From Asterochloris sp. CNOR1 (lineage: Eukaryota > Chlorophyta > Trebouxiophyceae > Trebouxiales > Trebouxiaceae), in assembly GCA_963969365.1 (NCBI GenBank), contig OZ017753.1, positions 2,356,001 through 2,420,000 on the forward strand: a stretch of 64,000 bases of DNA, written 5' to 3'. How positions within the stretch are numbered: the stretch's first letter is position 1; each line of letters starts with the position of its first letter. Positions 1-10,618 of the stretch are shown piece by piece. The notes below the pieces were generated by a model that made no database searches, was not told the origin of the DNA, and saw nothing but the letters and a program-made list of their open reading frames with translations. Both the position numbers and the translations under genes were made by a program.

Positions 1-219
1 CTTCTTTGTCTTGCCGTCTGCAGTCACAGCTGGGTCCTGTGCAGCTGGCTGGGCGCCCTCATCATCACTGCTGACGTCTTCTGGCTCAGGAGCATCCAGG
101 TCCTGGAAATCATCATCGTCGCCGCCTGCAGCAATGTATCTGGTTGGTTCTTGTAGCATGCCTTCAACCAGTCGCACAGGAATCCTCATGGCTTTATCCG
201 TTTGACACTTGCCAGACAT
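1..219 (-). CDS. N-terminal exon of an unidentified acidic protein (partial)
   Basis: An open frame runs leftwards from an ATG at 217-219 and leaves the window at base 1 without a stop, giving about 73 residues. It starts MSGKCQTDKAMRIPVRL, continues with a short ordered-looking segment (residues 15-32), and then becomes strongly acidic (runs of D and E, with SSDDE) before a lysine-rich end. An alternative start lies at 187-189 (MRIPVRLVEG). I do not recognise the family from this fragment; acidic/lysine tails like this are common in nucleolar and chromatin proteins, but that is only an analogy. It is divergent from the CCA-adding enzyme gene, 177 bp away, so the two probably share a promoter region. 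Confidence 0.5.
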   Translation of the reverse strand, partial: MSGKCQTDKAMRIPVRLVEGMLQEPTRYIAAGGDDDDFQDLDAPEPEDVSSDDEGAQPAAQDPAVTADGKTKK

Positions 220-396
220 CTCTACCCCGGAGAGGAGCATCACCCACCAGCTGCAAAATGTGCGGCAGGCTGCTCCTTTGTCCGCTTCGGCTTTTTGTTG
301 CCCATGTTAGCTGAGTTTCGTTGACAGGTAATCACTTCAGCTGCAGCACATGGGCGGTCAAGTCAAAGCTGACCTAAAGCACATCTCACAGTCCTC
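220..396. promoter_or_regulatory. Short divergent intergenic region, probable shared promoter
   Basis: Only 177 bp separate the start codons of the minus-strand acidic protein and the plus-strand CCA-adding enzyme, so both 5' leaders and promoters must lie here. No TATA box or other named motif is evident. The assignment rests on geometry alone. Confidence 0.4.
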
Positions 397-3300
397 ATGC
401 GCAGCATCGCTGCCGGTAAGATTGGCAGATTCAGATTGTACTTGACACACCGCACCCAGATCTGCCTGAGGCATCACAGATTGGCCACTTCGTGCGCCAT
501 GCCGGTGCACCTGCAGCAGGTGCAGCTGAAGGACTCTGAGAAGGAGCTCTTCAGATTGCTCAAGAACACCCTGCAGCATGCCAACCTGAGGACAACTCTA
601 AGATGTGCGGGTGGATGGGTCAGGGACAAGTTGCTGGGGAAGGACTCTGTGGACATCGACATTGCGCTGGATGATATGCTGGGCACACAATTTGCAGAGC
701 ACCTCAACGCCTACCTGGAGTCCCAGGTTGGCAGAGCATCAGTCTGTCAGCTATCAGCATCCATGTCAAGTGTACAGTCAGCTGTAAGTGGCTGAAGGCT
801 GCAGCAGGGCCACCAAGCAGAATTGTCCAGTCAGCAGCCGCCTATGAAACACTGCTGTGCCCCTAAGCACTGACCCTGGCACTGCAAGGCAAAGCTAACG
901 AAACACTGCCGTGCCCCTGAGCACTGCCCCTGGCACTGCAAGGCAAAGCTACCCTTGCACCCCCCTGGTGAAGCATGCTCCCTGCCTGGCAGAGTTAAAT
1001 GGCTGCACTGCCCTTGTGAAGGTTGTTTTCTCCCGGACCACTGCAGGGCACTGCCAGTGGCCAAACTGCCCTGCCCTGAGCCCTGCCCCTGACACCGCAA
1101 GGCAGAGCTGGTGGCTGTGCCGTTAATATGAAATGCACTGACACTGCAGGGCACAATCAGAGACCGCGCCTCCACCATAAAGAGTGCTCTCTCCCTGGCA
1201 CTGCAGGGCAAGGCCACCGGCCGTATTGCTGTGGTGCAAGCCAACCCTGAGCAGTCCAAGCACCTGGAGACTGCCAAGGTCAAGGTGAATGAGCTGGAGA
1301 TTGACCTGGTCAACCTGCGCTCAGAGACCTATGCCAGCGAAGCAGCCCACCGCATTCCAGAGATGACTTTTGGCACCCCGGAGCAGGATGCGTTGAGGCG
1401 GGACTTCACCTTCAACAGCATGTTCTACAACATCAACACTGAGCAGGTCAGCCGTCTTGTTGCTGATGCAGCATGTGGGGTGCAGCTTGTGGTTTGCAAG
1501 CCTTGGTGGAGGCATTAGCACTGGGCAGGAGAGGGCTAAGACAAGGCAGCTGCAGCCTGGAAGTGTGTGGGTGTCTCTGCTGGGGGGCCATGCATGTGCC
1601 TGACAGCGCCACTTCCTAGTCCTCTCTAGCTTGTCCCACGGGCTGGAGCAGCCTATCCTTGTAGCTCAGCTTGTTTATTGGAGCAGCAGAACTTGATGTC
1701 TTACAAGTGGCACATGGCACCTTCAACAGCTGTGCAGCACCAGAGCTGTCATCAGGCTGAGCCGAGGCTGCTACTCATGACATGCCATGTATGCTGCAGA
1801 GGCAGCTGCTGCCTGGGTTGCGTGACGCCTGCAGGGGTAACCCTGCTCCCATGATACCCTGACTGAGGCCTGACAATGCTGCCCTTGCCCAAGTCAAGCT
1901 GGGGTCATGAGTCAGTCAAGGTATCTGCTCTGTGCCTGTTCCTGCAGCAAGTGCTTTTCACACTACAGGTCGAAGACCTGACAGGCAAGGGGCAACAGGA
2001 CCTGGCTGATGGCATTGTGAGAACACCGCTGCCGGCACACGAGACGCTTCAGGATGGTGCGGTGCTACTTGTCACTCTACTGCAGCTGTGCTGGTCCCTG
2101 CTTGTCGCGCCTTTTGCAGCATTTGAGCCCCAGTCCCCCTGCACGTGTAGCCTAGTCACTCTTGCAATTAACTAGCCTGGTCACTAAATAACCATTGGGA
2201 CATGGTTTGCGGGGCATTCCAGCACTCCAGTCTTGTGCATGACCTGAAGCAGATTGTTGCACTTGGGGTGCAGTCCTGACAAGGCGGCCTGCCATCTGGC
2301 ATGCCACCATGCCAGGGTGGTGTGGTCTGTGTGGCCCCCCGAGAGTGCTGTGCGAGGTGCGCTTTGCAGCGAGGTTTGGCTGAGCCCCAGCCTCCTCCAG
2401 CCATGGCTCAAAAGCTCCAGCAGCGGACTGGCTGGCTTGGCCATCAAAGGAGCGCTTTGTGTGGCTGCAGACCCCTTGAGAGTCCTGCACAGGTCGGCTT
2501 TGCAGCGAGAGTTGACTAAGCCCAGCCGTCTAAGGGAGCCCTGCGCATGGCTGCAGACCCCCTAAGAGTCCTGCGAGCGGTGCGCTTCGCAGCGAGGTTT
2601 GGCTTCAGGCTGGATGCAGAGCTGGAGGCCGCAGCTTCCAGCCCTCAGGTAAGCTCTGCTGTCTGTCAGCTCCTGGACTGCAGCAGGCCCTGCGGGTGCT
2701 TGTAGGCAGCAGCAGCATCAGCCTGCTCCACTGGTCCATGAGGTTGCTGCTTCTAGCAGGCTGCTGCGTGGCTTGCTTACAAACTCAGAGTCAATGGGAG
2801 GGGATGTGACACGCCCGCAAAGAGAGCAAGCATGCCATGTGGGTTGGTTATGCGTGCTGGGCTCGGTACAGCAAAAGGTAGGCCATGTGCCAGTCCCCGC
2901 CGCCTGAAAGGCTAGGAATCTCCTCCTCCTGCACATGGATTCAAGGCACATCAGACTGCATTGTCCCCTCAGCATTGGGCTGTATTTGTGCTGCAAAGTG
3001 ATGCCCACAGCTCGTCCCTACAGGGACAAGCTGTGGCTATTATGTGGTGCACAGTGACATCGAACAGATGAGATTGCAGGCAATGAGCTGTGGCAAACAC
3101 CTTGAAGCTGAGCTGTGGCACATGCACCTCGTGCTCATGCAACCCTCTCTGTGATATGTGGTGGCACCCCAAAGCATCACCTTGCGGGGAATGAGCTGAT
3201 CGTCGTCAAACTGGACCCAGCTGCCATCGTCCTGCTTGACCCAGGAGACGTAGTGCCCCGAGTCTGCACTGCGCCCCTTGTGGGTCAGCACAGCGCACAG

Positions 3301-6300
3301 CTCGTACTTGCCTGCAGGCCGTGCATGCAGCATAAGTGCCAGGCCTGTGAAGGCAGTGACATAGTGCCACTTCGGCGCTGCGCTCCTTGTGGGGCAGCAC
3401 GGCGCACAGCTCAACTTGCCTGTAGCCGTGCATGCATCTGAAGTGCCATGGTTCAGCTGATATATGCTGTACAGCAAGAAGCTTGAGGCGGGGCTTGCAG
3501 GCACGTCAAAGAGACATATACACAGAGTCTTTATTAGGGCAGAGCTGGCAGGTGCCTGCTAGACTGCAGACACAATTGCTGCAAGCGAGCTTGACAGATG
3601 TCTGAAGCAGGCAGAGGTCTCGGCAAGTTGTCATACTACCTTGAGCCGGGCTTGCGACAGAATGTTGCAGTGCTGTGGCAAGGCAGACTGGTCTACTGCC
3701 CTCCAGCCAAGCCTCCAGCGCTTGGCTGGACAGGCACATTCTCAGTGCTGCATTCGCGATAATCATCCCCATCATCCTCATCATTGCAGCCCACCTGTGA
3801 GCTTGCCAGCATGCTTGCCAGCATCGCTGCTGCTGGGCCCAGCACCAGCATCCTGCATGGCCACATCGCCATCCTGATCCTTCTTTGCTGCTTCTGGGGC
3901 ACCCGTTTGGGCTGCAGGCGCCGGGGTGGCAGCTGCAGTTGCGCTTTCGGCAACTGGCTTGCTGTCAGGCTGAGCACCGCTGCTGGCTTTCTTGCCCGCT
4001 TTCTTGCCTGCCTGCCTGTCAGATTCCTGCACCTGCGCCTCCTGCATCCGGCACAACACCAGTTGTTGGCCTTGGAGACAGGTCTCTAAGGTGCATCAAC
4101 ACCAGGCCAGCAGTGATCAAGCCTCTTGCACCAAGTGCCCACTCTGTGGTGGGCCCTGTCTGCATGTCTGCTTCTTCCCCAGCTGGTAGCACACAAAGCC
4201 GACCTAAGCGCGCAGTGCACAGACCCAGCTCTGCCTGCTATGCCATTGCCTAGCACAGACTGAAGCCTCCTGCAGGACTGCCAGCCTGCCCCATCTAGGC
4301 TGTTGCATGCTTGTGCTCTGTATGTGTGCACCTGCTTGGCTCGCTTGGCTGCTTTCTTAAGGCCAGCCTTGCGATCCTCCTCAGCTGTGAGAGCCTCCCG
4401 GGGGCCGTCCAGGTCCCTCTTGTAGGCATCTGTGCACAACTCGTATGTGTCCAACACAAGAGGGAAGACCACCTGCAGGGGCATGGGCAATTGGGTGGCA
4501 CTGCTGCACAGGGACACTGCTATCAACATGCAACGCATCCATCAAGGCATGATGCAGGGGTTTTGTATACACAAGTTGTTGCCAGGGCCATCACAGCATG
4601 TGCATGGCAGACCATTGCTGATGGCCACCCAACGCAGTCAGCAGCACCAGGGTCTGCTGGGTTGATGCATATGCTCTGCACCTTGCGTACACTAAGCCCT
4701 GCCCCCCCAGACTGATCTCAGCACAACAGTCTTAGGCCCTGGCTGACCTTTCTAAGAATCTTGGCCTTCTGCTGCACATCTGCCTTGTAGTAGAAGCGTA
4801 CCATCTGCACCGTCAGGTAGGGCGGCAGCCTGCTGATGGCGCTGCTGCCAGCAAAGACAACTGTGCGGTTCAGCTGGGCGCTGTGCTTCTCGCGGTCGTC
4901 TTTCAGGCCCAGCTTGATGCCCTCGGTCAGGTGGTTGACCTCCATATTTATGTTGCACTTGAGCGTGTAGCCCACTGTGTCTTCCTGTAATGCATGTAAT
5001 GCTTGGCGCATTACTCAGGCAGCCCCTGACATGTGCAGCACCAAGCAATCAGGGTGCGCAGCCATGACAGCATCCAGCACGACGTCGAAAAGTGAGAGGC
5101 CAATGTGCTCAACACAGGCTGGCCCAAGGATGTGACTTGTGCTAAGGGTGTGGTACCAACACACAGGCTTTGTCAGCCCATGCTGCTACCACTGCAAACA
5201 ATGACGCCAGCCCAGGCTTCGATGATGATGGCGCACCAGGAGCCCACCTCTATGGTTTCCTGGCTCTCCTCGTTGGTTAGCCTGGTGTGGAAACCAATGC
5301 CCATTGTCTTCTGAATGATGGAGTTGGCGTCACCCTCGCCCTCCTGCAGTGCACCAGTGAGTGGCACTGCTTCAGCAAGGGTGGCGGTCTGCAGTTGCTG
5401 ACTCTAATGTGTGCAAGAGACGTGTGTTGCTCCTGTGGTAGTTGCTAGCAGAGGTGCTGTTGGAAGCTGCCACTGTGGCCTCAACTCATCTTGTCTGGGG
5501 GCCCTCACCAGGGGCTCCCCACCTCCAGCAGTGGAACATCTGCTTGGGTGCAAGGCAGCATGCAGGAACAGCTGGGTTCCCACCCTGAGCTGGCCCCTGA
5601 GGGCGGCGACCAGGTGGGGGCAGCTGTACCCGTGCATTTAGCATGGTCAATATGCAGCTCCCTCAACCCTACCTGTCCGGGGGCTGCCCCTGCGGGTGTG
5701 CACCAGCTAGGTCCACATGCACATGCATTCATCAGGCGTGGCACCTGCATGCTGGGCCTGCTCACCGTGAGCTGCCCCCAAAGGAAGTAGATCAGCTGTG
5801 CATGCATCATTCAGGCGGGGCAGTTACTTGCTAGGGCTGCCCACCTTGAGCTGCCCTCTGAGCGTGTACACCAGCTGCGACCAGCACTCCTCGGCGTCCT
5901 GCTGGGAGTAGTGCCCCTCCCGCCCCTGCTGCGCAAATTGGGGAAAGGCCTCCCGCAGCATGAGCAGGAAGCGGAAGGGGTGCACCGGCTGCGCACTGCG
6001 CCGCAGGTCACCAAACAGTCCCTTGGCTGCCACTGTCAGCTTGTGGGCTCCCTGTTGGGCCATGGTCACGCTGGTGGCCCCACCCTCGGGGTAGGTCTGG
6101 AGGGCGGTGCGCAGCTCAGGGATGCGGTACAGGCACTGCAAGGCACCAGAGGAGGATTGGCAGGTGTTTTCAGCACTACATTGCAGGGTGCCAGTGGCTG
6201 GTCTGGCAGGGGGGCAGTGAGCAGCAATGGGTGTTTGGGGCAGCATGAAGATGGGCACAGGCACTGCAGGGCACAGAAAGTGACTTCAGCAGGGGATTCA

Positions 6301-9300
6301 AGGGGTTGCTGGGTGCAGCTTGAGGGTGCAGGACATGCACTGCAGGGCAGACTCCCAGTACTCTGAGGCTTGGGTTGTTATGAGTGCAACAGCATGCCCG
6401 GTGCAGGCAATGCAGTAGAGAGCTTGCAGATATCTGTGATTCGGGCACTTCACGAGCAGCACACCATGGTGCCGTTGAGGGTGCAGCTGAGAGTGGGCTT
6501 CTGGGTGCTTGGCGTGCTGTACATCGCTTCCCCACAACGCAGCATGGCGGTGACTGCCAGCCCTGCATGCTGCGGGCACAGCTTGCAATGCGGTTCTGCA
6601 CCTGAAGCGTGCTGTTCATGTAGCAGGTGTTGCCCAGGTTCTGCAGCCCTGCGCCATACTTGGCCAGGCCTGTGATGTCCTGCTCATCCTCAGGGAGATC
6701 TTCCAAGAACACTGAATCAGCAGACAGCATGGTGCAGTCACGATCTGACAGAACTCAGTATGGGCGGGGTGGCCTTGATGTGGCATGGCAATGCAGGGTG
6801 CTGCTTCTTAGCAGCAGAGAGCCCTGCTGGGGAGTTGAAGTGCACAGCATGGGGGCTTGCTGCAGTCAAACATGGCACCGGCATCTCTTGCATGCCCACT
6901 TAGCCATCAGCCTCTGGGAGCCATGCACAGGCCTTGAACTGCATATCCTGTGCACTGCCCCCATGCTGCGTGTCCTGTGCGCTGCCCCCATGCTGCGTGT
7001 CCTGCGCTCTGCACAAGTGGGCCAGGGCAGGGTGATGGGGCTGCAGGCACTGCCCGTGACCCCGCATGTCCTGTGCTTTACATGCACGGCCCAGGGCAGA
7101 GTGGATGGGCTGCATTCTGTGCAAGGGCGCTGACAGCATACGGGACAGCTCTCACCCTGCGCTGTCGTGGGCGCCTCTGGCACCTTGTCAGCAGTGCCCA
7201 TCATCATGAGCTTGGCGCCCGGCTTGATGCCCAGCTTGTGCCAATCGGCATCGTCCTTGAGCATCCCTCCCTTCACAGAGATTTTCTGGCGCTCGGCTGG
7301 CACCCCGGTCAGGCTGAACATCTGCTGCTTGAATATGCTGGGGGGCTGGTCCTGATCGATTTCAACATCGTAAGTGTTCTTTTGCCACTTCACCTGCACT
7401 TTCATGATGCTCCCCGATTGCTGGGCTCACCAATAGGTGAAGCTGGCTTGGTTGGTGTTCTAATGGGCTGCTTGATTCACCAATGGACACACTAGAAAGT
7501 GGGTGTCTGACTGCAAAAGTCGTTCATAAGAGTCGCCAGGGAACCTGAAATCTTCGGCCTGCTTTCTTGCTATCTCACATCAGCTTGAACACGCCTTCCA
7601 CAGAAATGCTGATCTGAGCTTCAGATGCCTGCTTGCAGGTAAAAGCTGCACTGCTGAAGAAGGTGAGTCGCGAGAGGGTGGGTACAGAGCTGGAGGGGAT
7701 GTTCAATGGTGAGGCTCTGCACCTGCCAAGATCTACACAAAGGCTGGCTTGACATGCAGCATACAACTACATGTGGCATGCAGAGGCTCATTGCCATCCC
7801 TCAGTGGTGCTGCCTGTCTAAAGCCTGGCCTGATGTGCAGCATGCGCTCACATGTGCCATTCAGATGGCTGTTGCCCCATCTTGCTGCTGCCTGCTATGG
7901 GCCTGCCTTGGTATGCAGTCTGCATCCAGAAGCATCCATTGAGAGATCTCATTTCTGCTGCAGGCCCAGCCCCTGTCAGAGCCATGCGGGACATAGAGCG
8001 CCTGCACCTCTTTCCCGCAGTCTTTCCGGTGTCAGAGGCTGCTGCTGCCAAGCTGCCAGAGGACTACGGCAGGCCTGGTGTCCACACCATGGCTGCTGCT
8101 GCAGCCATTCTGAAAGGCACCTGGCGGCCCCAGGTCAGCATCAGCATGGTTGAAAGTGGAGCCCGCTTGCTGCAGGCAGTCTGGCCCTCACTGGTGGCTG
8201 GCTTGTCATCCAGTGGCAGTCTAGCATGGGCAAACGCAGCCTTGTTCACCAGGGCGAAGGGCACCGCTGTGCGCCATGTGCTCAGCTGCTGAGCTCTTGA
8301 ATGCTTCCCCTGAGGCGGGCAGCTGGCTGTTGCTGTGAGCCTGGAGCATTGCTGCCATGCCACTGCACGCCACAGGAGACCTCTGCTGCCCTTCAGGAGC
8401 TGCAGACAGCAGAGGTGGCAAGGCTCACGCTACTGGCTGCTCTGCTGCTGCCCCTGCGGAGCTGCCAGGTCCAGGACAAGAAGGGCAAGCAGCACCCTGT
8501 CACAGCCGAGGTGGTGGGGGAGGGCATGAAGTGGCCCAAAAAGATGGCCAGCAACACTGCTGCCCTGCACGCTGAGGCGCCTGGGCTGCTGCAGACCTAC
8601 AAAGCCCTGCAGGTGAGGCAACACCCCTGCTGCATGGCCTTCCCCTTCATTGGCCCTGTGGCTGGATGTACTTCAGCTTGCAGCATGCTTGGGAGTCTGA
8701 GCAGCCCTGCACGCAAGGCACGCAGATGCTATTGCTGCATGGTGCACCTCAGCAGGCTGTGGGATATGCACCTAGCTCCCGAGCACCACTGTGTCCCAGA
8801 ACCAGCAAGTACCGGTTACCCTGTCCCAGGGATGTTGATGATGTTGCGTCCCCTCGACTCATTCATGTTGCAAACAGTTCATTCAAGTTGGTGCAGAACT
8901 GCGTATGCATGTTTCTCCTTCTCACCTCACAGCCTGTGGCATGCCCCGTGCAGGATCTAGGCTCTGAGTGGGAGCAGCAAGCCCCCAATGAGCTGCGTTC
9001 TCAACTGGGCTTGGCCGTGCGGAAGCTCAAAGACCTGTGGCCAGCAGGTGAGCGCGCTCACTGGCTTGCACCTGTGGCTGTGTTCTGCTGTCCACAGACT
9101 TGCCACACCCTCGCACAGACGTGAGGTGACAGCGGCTGATTGCCACAGGATATGACCTTCAGCTCTGGTGTTGGAGGTCTTGCCGCCCGTGCATTGTGTG
9201 CCTTCCAAGCATTGCTGGCCTGCTGCAAGGTGCTGGGGGGTGGCTGCTGGTATTGCCGCCACCCATGCAGTGTGTGCCTGGCTGCTTCAGAAGGCCACTC

Positions 9301-10246
9301 ATATCATGCCGCAGGTCTCGCGCTGCTGCTGCCGCCGCCCATTCAGCGTGCACCTGCCAGGTGGGCTGGGCAGCAATGCTGCGTGCGGGCTGTCCGGTCC
9401 TGCAGCACAAACATGTTCAGTGCCCGATCCAGGGGCCGGCAGCTGGGGACTGAGCAGGTTCCGCCCTGTGCTGCAGGTTTGGTGCTGGCATCGCTGCTGC
9501 CAATGCCAGAGGCGCGGCAGCTGGGGGTGGATGCAGCGCAGGCAGACTCCCAGTCAGCAGATGATGAGGCTGGCTCTCCTCAGATGCAGTTGGGACATGA
9601 GGACGCCCTTGCAGCCAGGTGGGGGGGCTGATGTATGAAGACACAGGTGTCCGCAGGGAACATGCGCGGTGGTGCTGCCTACGTGCTGCTCTTCCGAGGC
9701 ATGGCTCTGCTGAGCAGTCCTGCTTTGTGACTACATAAGGCCAGAAGTGTGAGGTGCTAATTTGTCAACACACAGCCCTATGGGGGCAATGGCGTCGATG
9801 CTGCTGTTTGGGAGTGCAATGGTGTGTGGGAGCCATCATGACCACAGCTTTCACTTCATTGCCAGTGCATTCACAAGTGCAGCATTGGCTGAAGAGATGC
9901 GGCTGTCTGACGGCAGCAACCTGCTTGCCCTGCAGGATAGCGTGCTGTACAAGGCTTCAGGCTGCTGTCCACGCCTTTCGGCTTGAAAAGTGCTGGCCAC
10001 CAGACTGGCAGCCGTTGCTTGATGGAAAACAGGTGAGACACTGCTGGGGTTGAGCTGATCAAGGAGCTACCCGTGCAGGAAGTGCATGTTCCTATCATGC
10101 AGATTACAGGCCTCACTGGCGCCAGAGGCCCACAGATTGGCAAGCTCCAACAGCAGCTTCTGTCTTGGCAGCTCGCCCATCCAGATGCCAGCAGGACACT
10201 GGCAGAACAACTCATGAAGCAATGGGCATCCGCAGCAAAAGTTTAG
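397..10246 (+). CDS. CCA1: CCA-adding enzyme (tRNA nucleotidyltransferase), 11 exons, host of a nested gene
   Basis: Adds the 3' CCA to tRNAs. Exons: 397-726, 1207-1446, 1969-2056, 2557-2648, 7639-7708, 7964-8133, 8376-8612, 8954-9047, 9477-9618, 9936-10032, 10103-10246. All junctions are GT-AG and all phases agree, giving 567 residues, normal for plant enzymes. Residues about 70-90 hold the class II nucleotidyltransferase core (AGGWVRDKLLGKDSVDIDIAL, with metal-binding DID); RRDFTFNSMFYNI lies in exon 2, DPLRVLRAVRFAARF in exon 4 and SRERVGTELEGMF in exon 5. The C-terminal part (LPLRSCQVQDKKGK, LAVRKLKDLW) matches plant/yeast family members. Intron 4 (2649-7638, about 5 kb) contains the whole UBP6 gene on the other strand. 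The first ATG gives an Arg-rich extension, MRSIAAGKIGRFRLYL, suitable for organelle import; a second in-frame ATG at 499 starts at MPVHLQQVQ and would give a cytosolic or nuclear form, as known for yeast and lupin enzymes. Confidence 0.93.
846..1165 (+). repeat. Boundary-echo repeats of the exon 2 acceptor in CCA1 intron 1
   Basis: Two adjacent 54-bp units (846-899 and 900-952) differ at few positions and each ends in GGCACTGCAAGGCAAAGCT. Weaker copies occur near 1090-1116 and 1139-1165. The true exon 2 acceptor at 1198-1222 reads GGCACTGCAG|GGCAAGGCC, so the units are relatives of the splice junction itself. The AG of the acceptor is changed to AA in the two good copies. Confidence 0.7.
2331..2520 (+). 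repeat. Two decayed copies of CCA1 exon 4 start inside intron 3
   Basis: The real exon 4 edge lies at 2547-2606 (CTGCAG|ACCCCCTAAGAGTC and onwards). Related copies lie at about 2461-2518 (CTGCAGACCCCTTGAGAGTC) and 2331-2381 (GAGAGTGCTGTGCGAGGTGC). The nearer copy keeps the CTGCAG acceptor. Both have lost a usable reading frame. Copy spacing is about 88 bp and then about 130 bp. Confidence 0.8.
2848..7405 (-). CDS. UBP6: Ubiquitin carboxyl-terminal hydrolase UBP6/USP14, nested in the CCA1 intron
   Basis: Proteasome-associated deubiquitinase that trims ubiquitin from substrates docked on the 19S particle. Exons, in gene order: 7156-7405, 6602-6744, 5845-6135, 5248-5343, 4748-4984, 4332-4472, 3795-4041, 3181-3311, 2848-2928. 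Every phase closes, giving 538 residues. Residues 1-75 form the N-terminal ubiquitin-like domain (MKVQVKWQKNTYDVEI). The Cys box is GLQNLGNTCYMNSTLQ with the catalytic Cys. QQDAEECWSQLVYTLRGQL is the QQDA motif. The His box is GRSADSGHYVSWVK, followed by WVQFDDDQ. The last catalytic residue sits in SGGGDWHMAYLLLY. A Lys/Ala/Gln-rich linker of about 80 residues (exon 7) makes it longer than plant UBP6 (about 480). A TGTAA poly(A)-type signal lies 67 bp past the stop (2777-2781). The whole gene is antisense inside one CCA1 intron. Confidence 0.93.
3357..3439 (-). repeat. Decayed copy of UBP6 exon 8 start in intron 7
   Basis: Bases 3247-3329 (the upstream part of exon 8 plus its acceptor) are repeated at 3357-3439, exactly 110 bp further on. 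The shared core includes GCGCACAGCTC on the plus strand. Small indels break the frame in the outer copy. The copy includes the acceptor region, now TACAG instead of TGCAG. Confidence 0.8.
5487..5799 (-). repeat. Array of decayed copies of the UBP6 exon 3 end in intron 3
   Basis: The real exon 3 donor end is 5839-5877 (plus strand CCCACCTTGAGCTGCCCTCT). Related segments begin near 5762, 5672, 5579 and, weakest, 5487, a spacing of about 77-93 bp. Each repeats the pattern of donor, then GAGCTG or GGGCTG, then a C-rich run, then ACCAGCTG. Divergence rises with distance from the exon. Confidence 0.75.
6942..7014. repeat. 27-bp minisatellite in UBP6 intron 1
   Basis: About 2.7 tandem copies of a 27-bp unit containing CATGCTGCGTGTCCTG. 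The second and third copies are nearly identical and the first is shortened. It is intronic, with no sign of coding use. Confidence 0.8.
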
Positions 10247-10618
10247 AAGATAGTTTACAGTGGACGGGACAATTTGATGAGGAAGCAAAAGAATTGGTCG
10301 GAACGGGGACCATAGCTGCACCAATATGTTTGTCCTCAGAGGATTGGTTGCTGCCATGCTTTGTGATGCAGTAATGCAGGTGACACTTAAAGGACATGCT
10401 TGCACAACAAACCAAACATGGACAGCAGTGTGGACCTGGTGGGAGCAAAGGCAGCCCAGCACGCATGAGGCATGCTGTTAAGGTCCAGTTCAGCAGTGTG
10501 CCAGGGGGCCCAGATGCTGACATGACAGGCAAGACGCGGGAGTTCCTCCAAGCTGATCTATAAGAGGTTTCTTCACAGCCTGTGAGTGGGCTGAGGCAGC
10601 CCAGTCAACCAGACAAAT
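10247..10618. other. Convergent 3' intergenic region
   Basis: These 372 bp lie between the stop codons of CCA1 (plus) and the ACR11-like gene (minus), so they hold both 3' UTRs. The stretch 10247-10400 is noticeably more A/T-rich than the surrounding exons, as expected for 3' UTR sequence. No gene is visible. Confidence 0.5.

Noticed and set aside
831-1313. A 160-codon minus-strand ORF
   Set aside because: It runs through the tandem repeats of CCA1 intron 1 and into exon 2 on the wrong strand, and its protein is just the repeat unit translated.
397-2648. CCA1 as a truncated pseudogene with only the N-terminal half
   Set aside because: The missing half was found at 7639-10246, in phase and in family order, beyond the nested UBP6.
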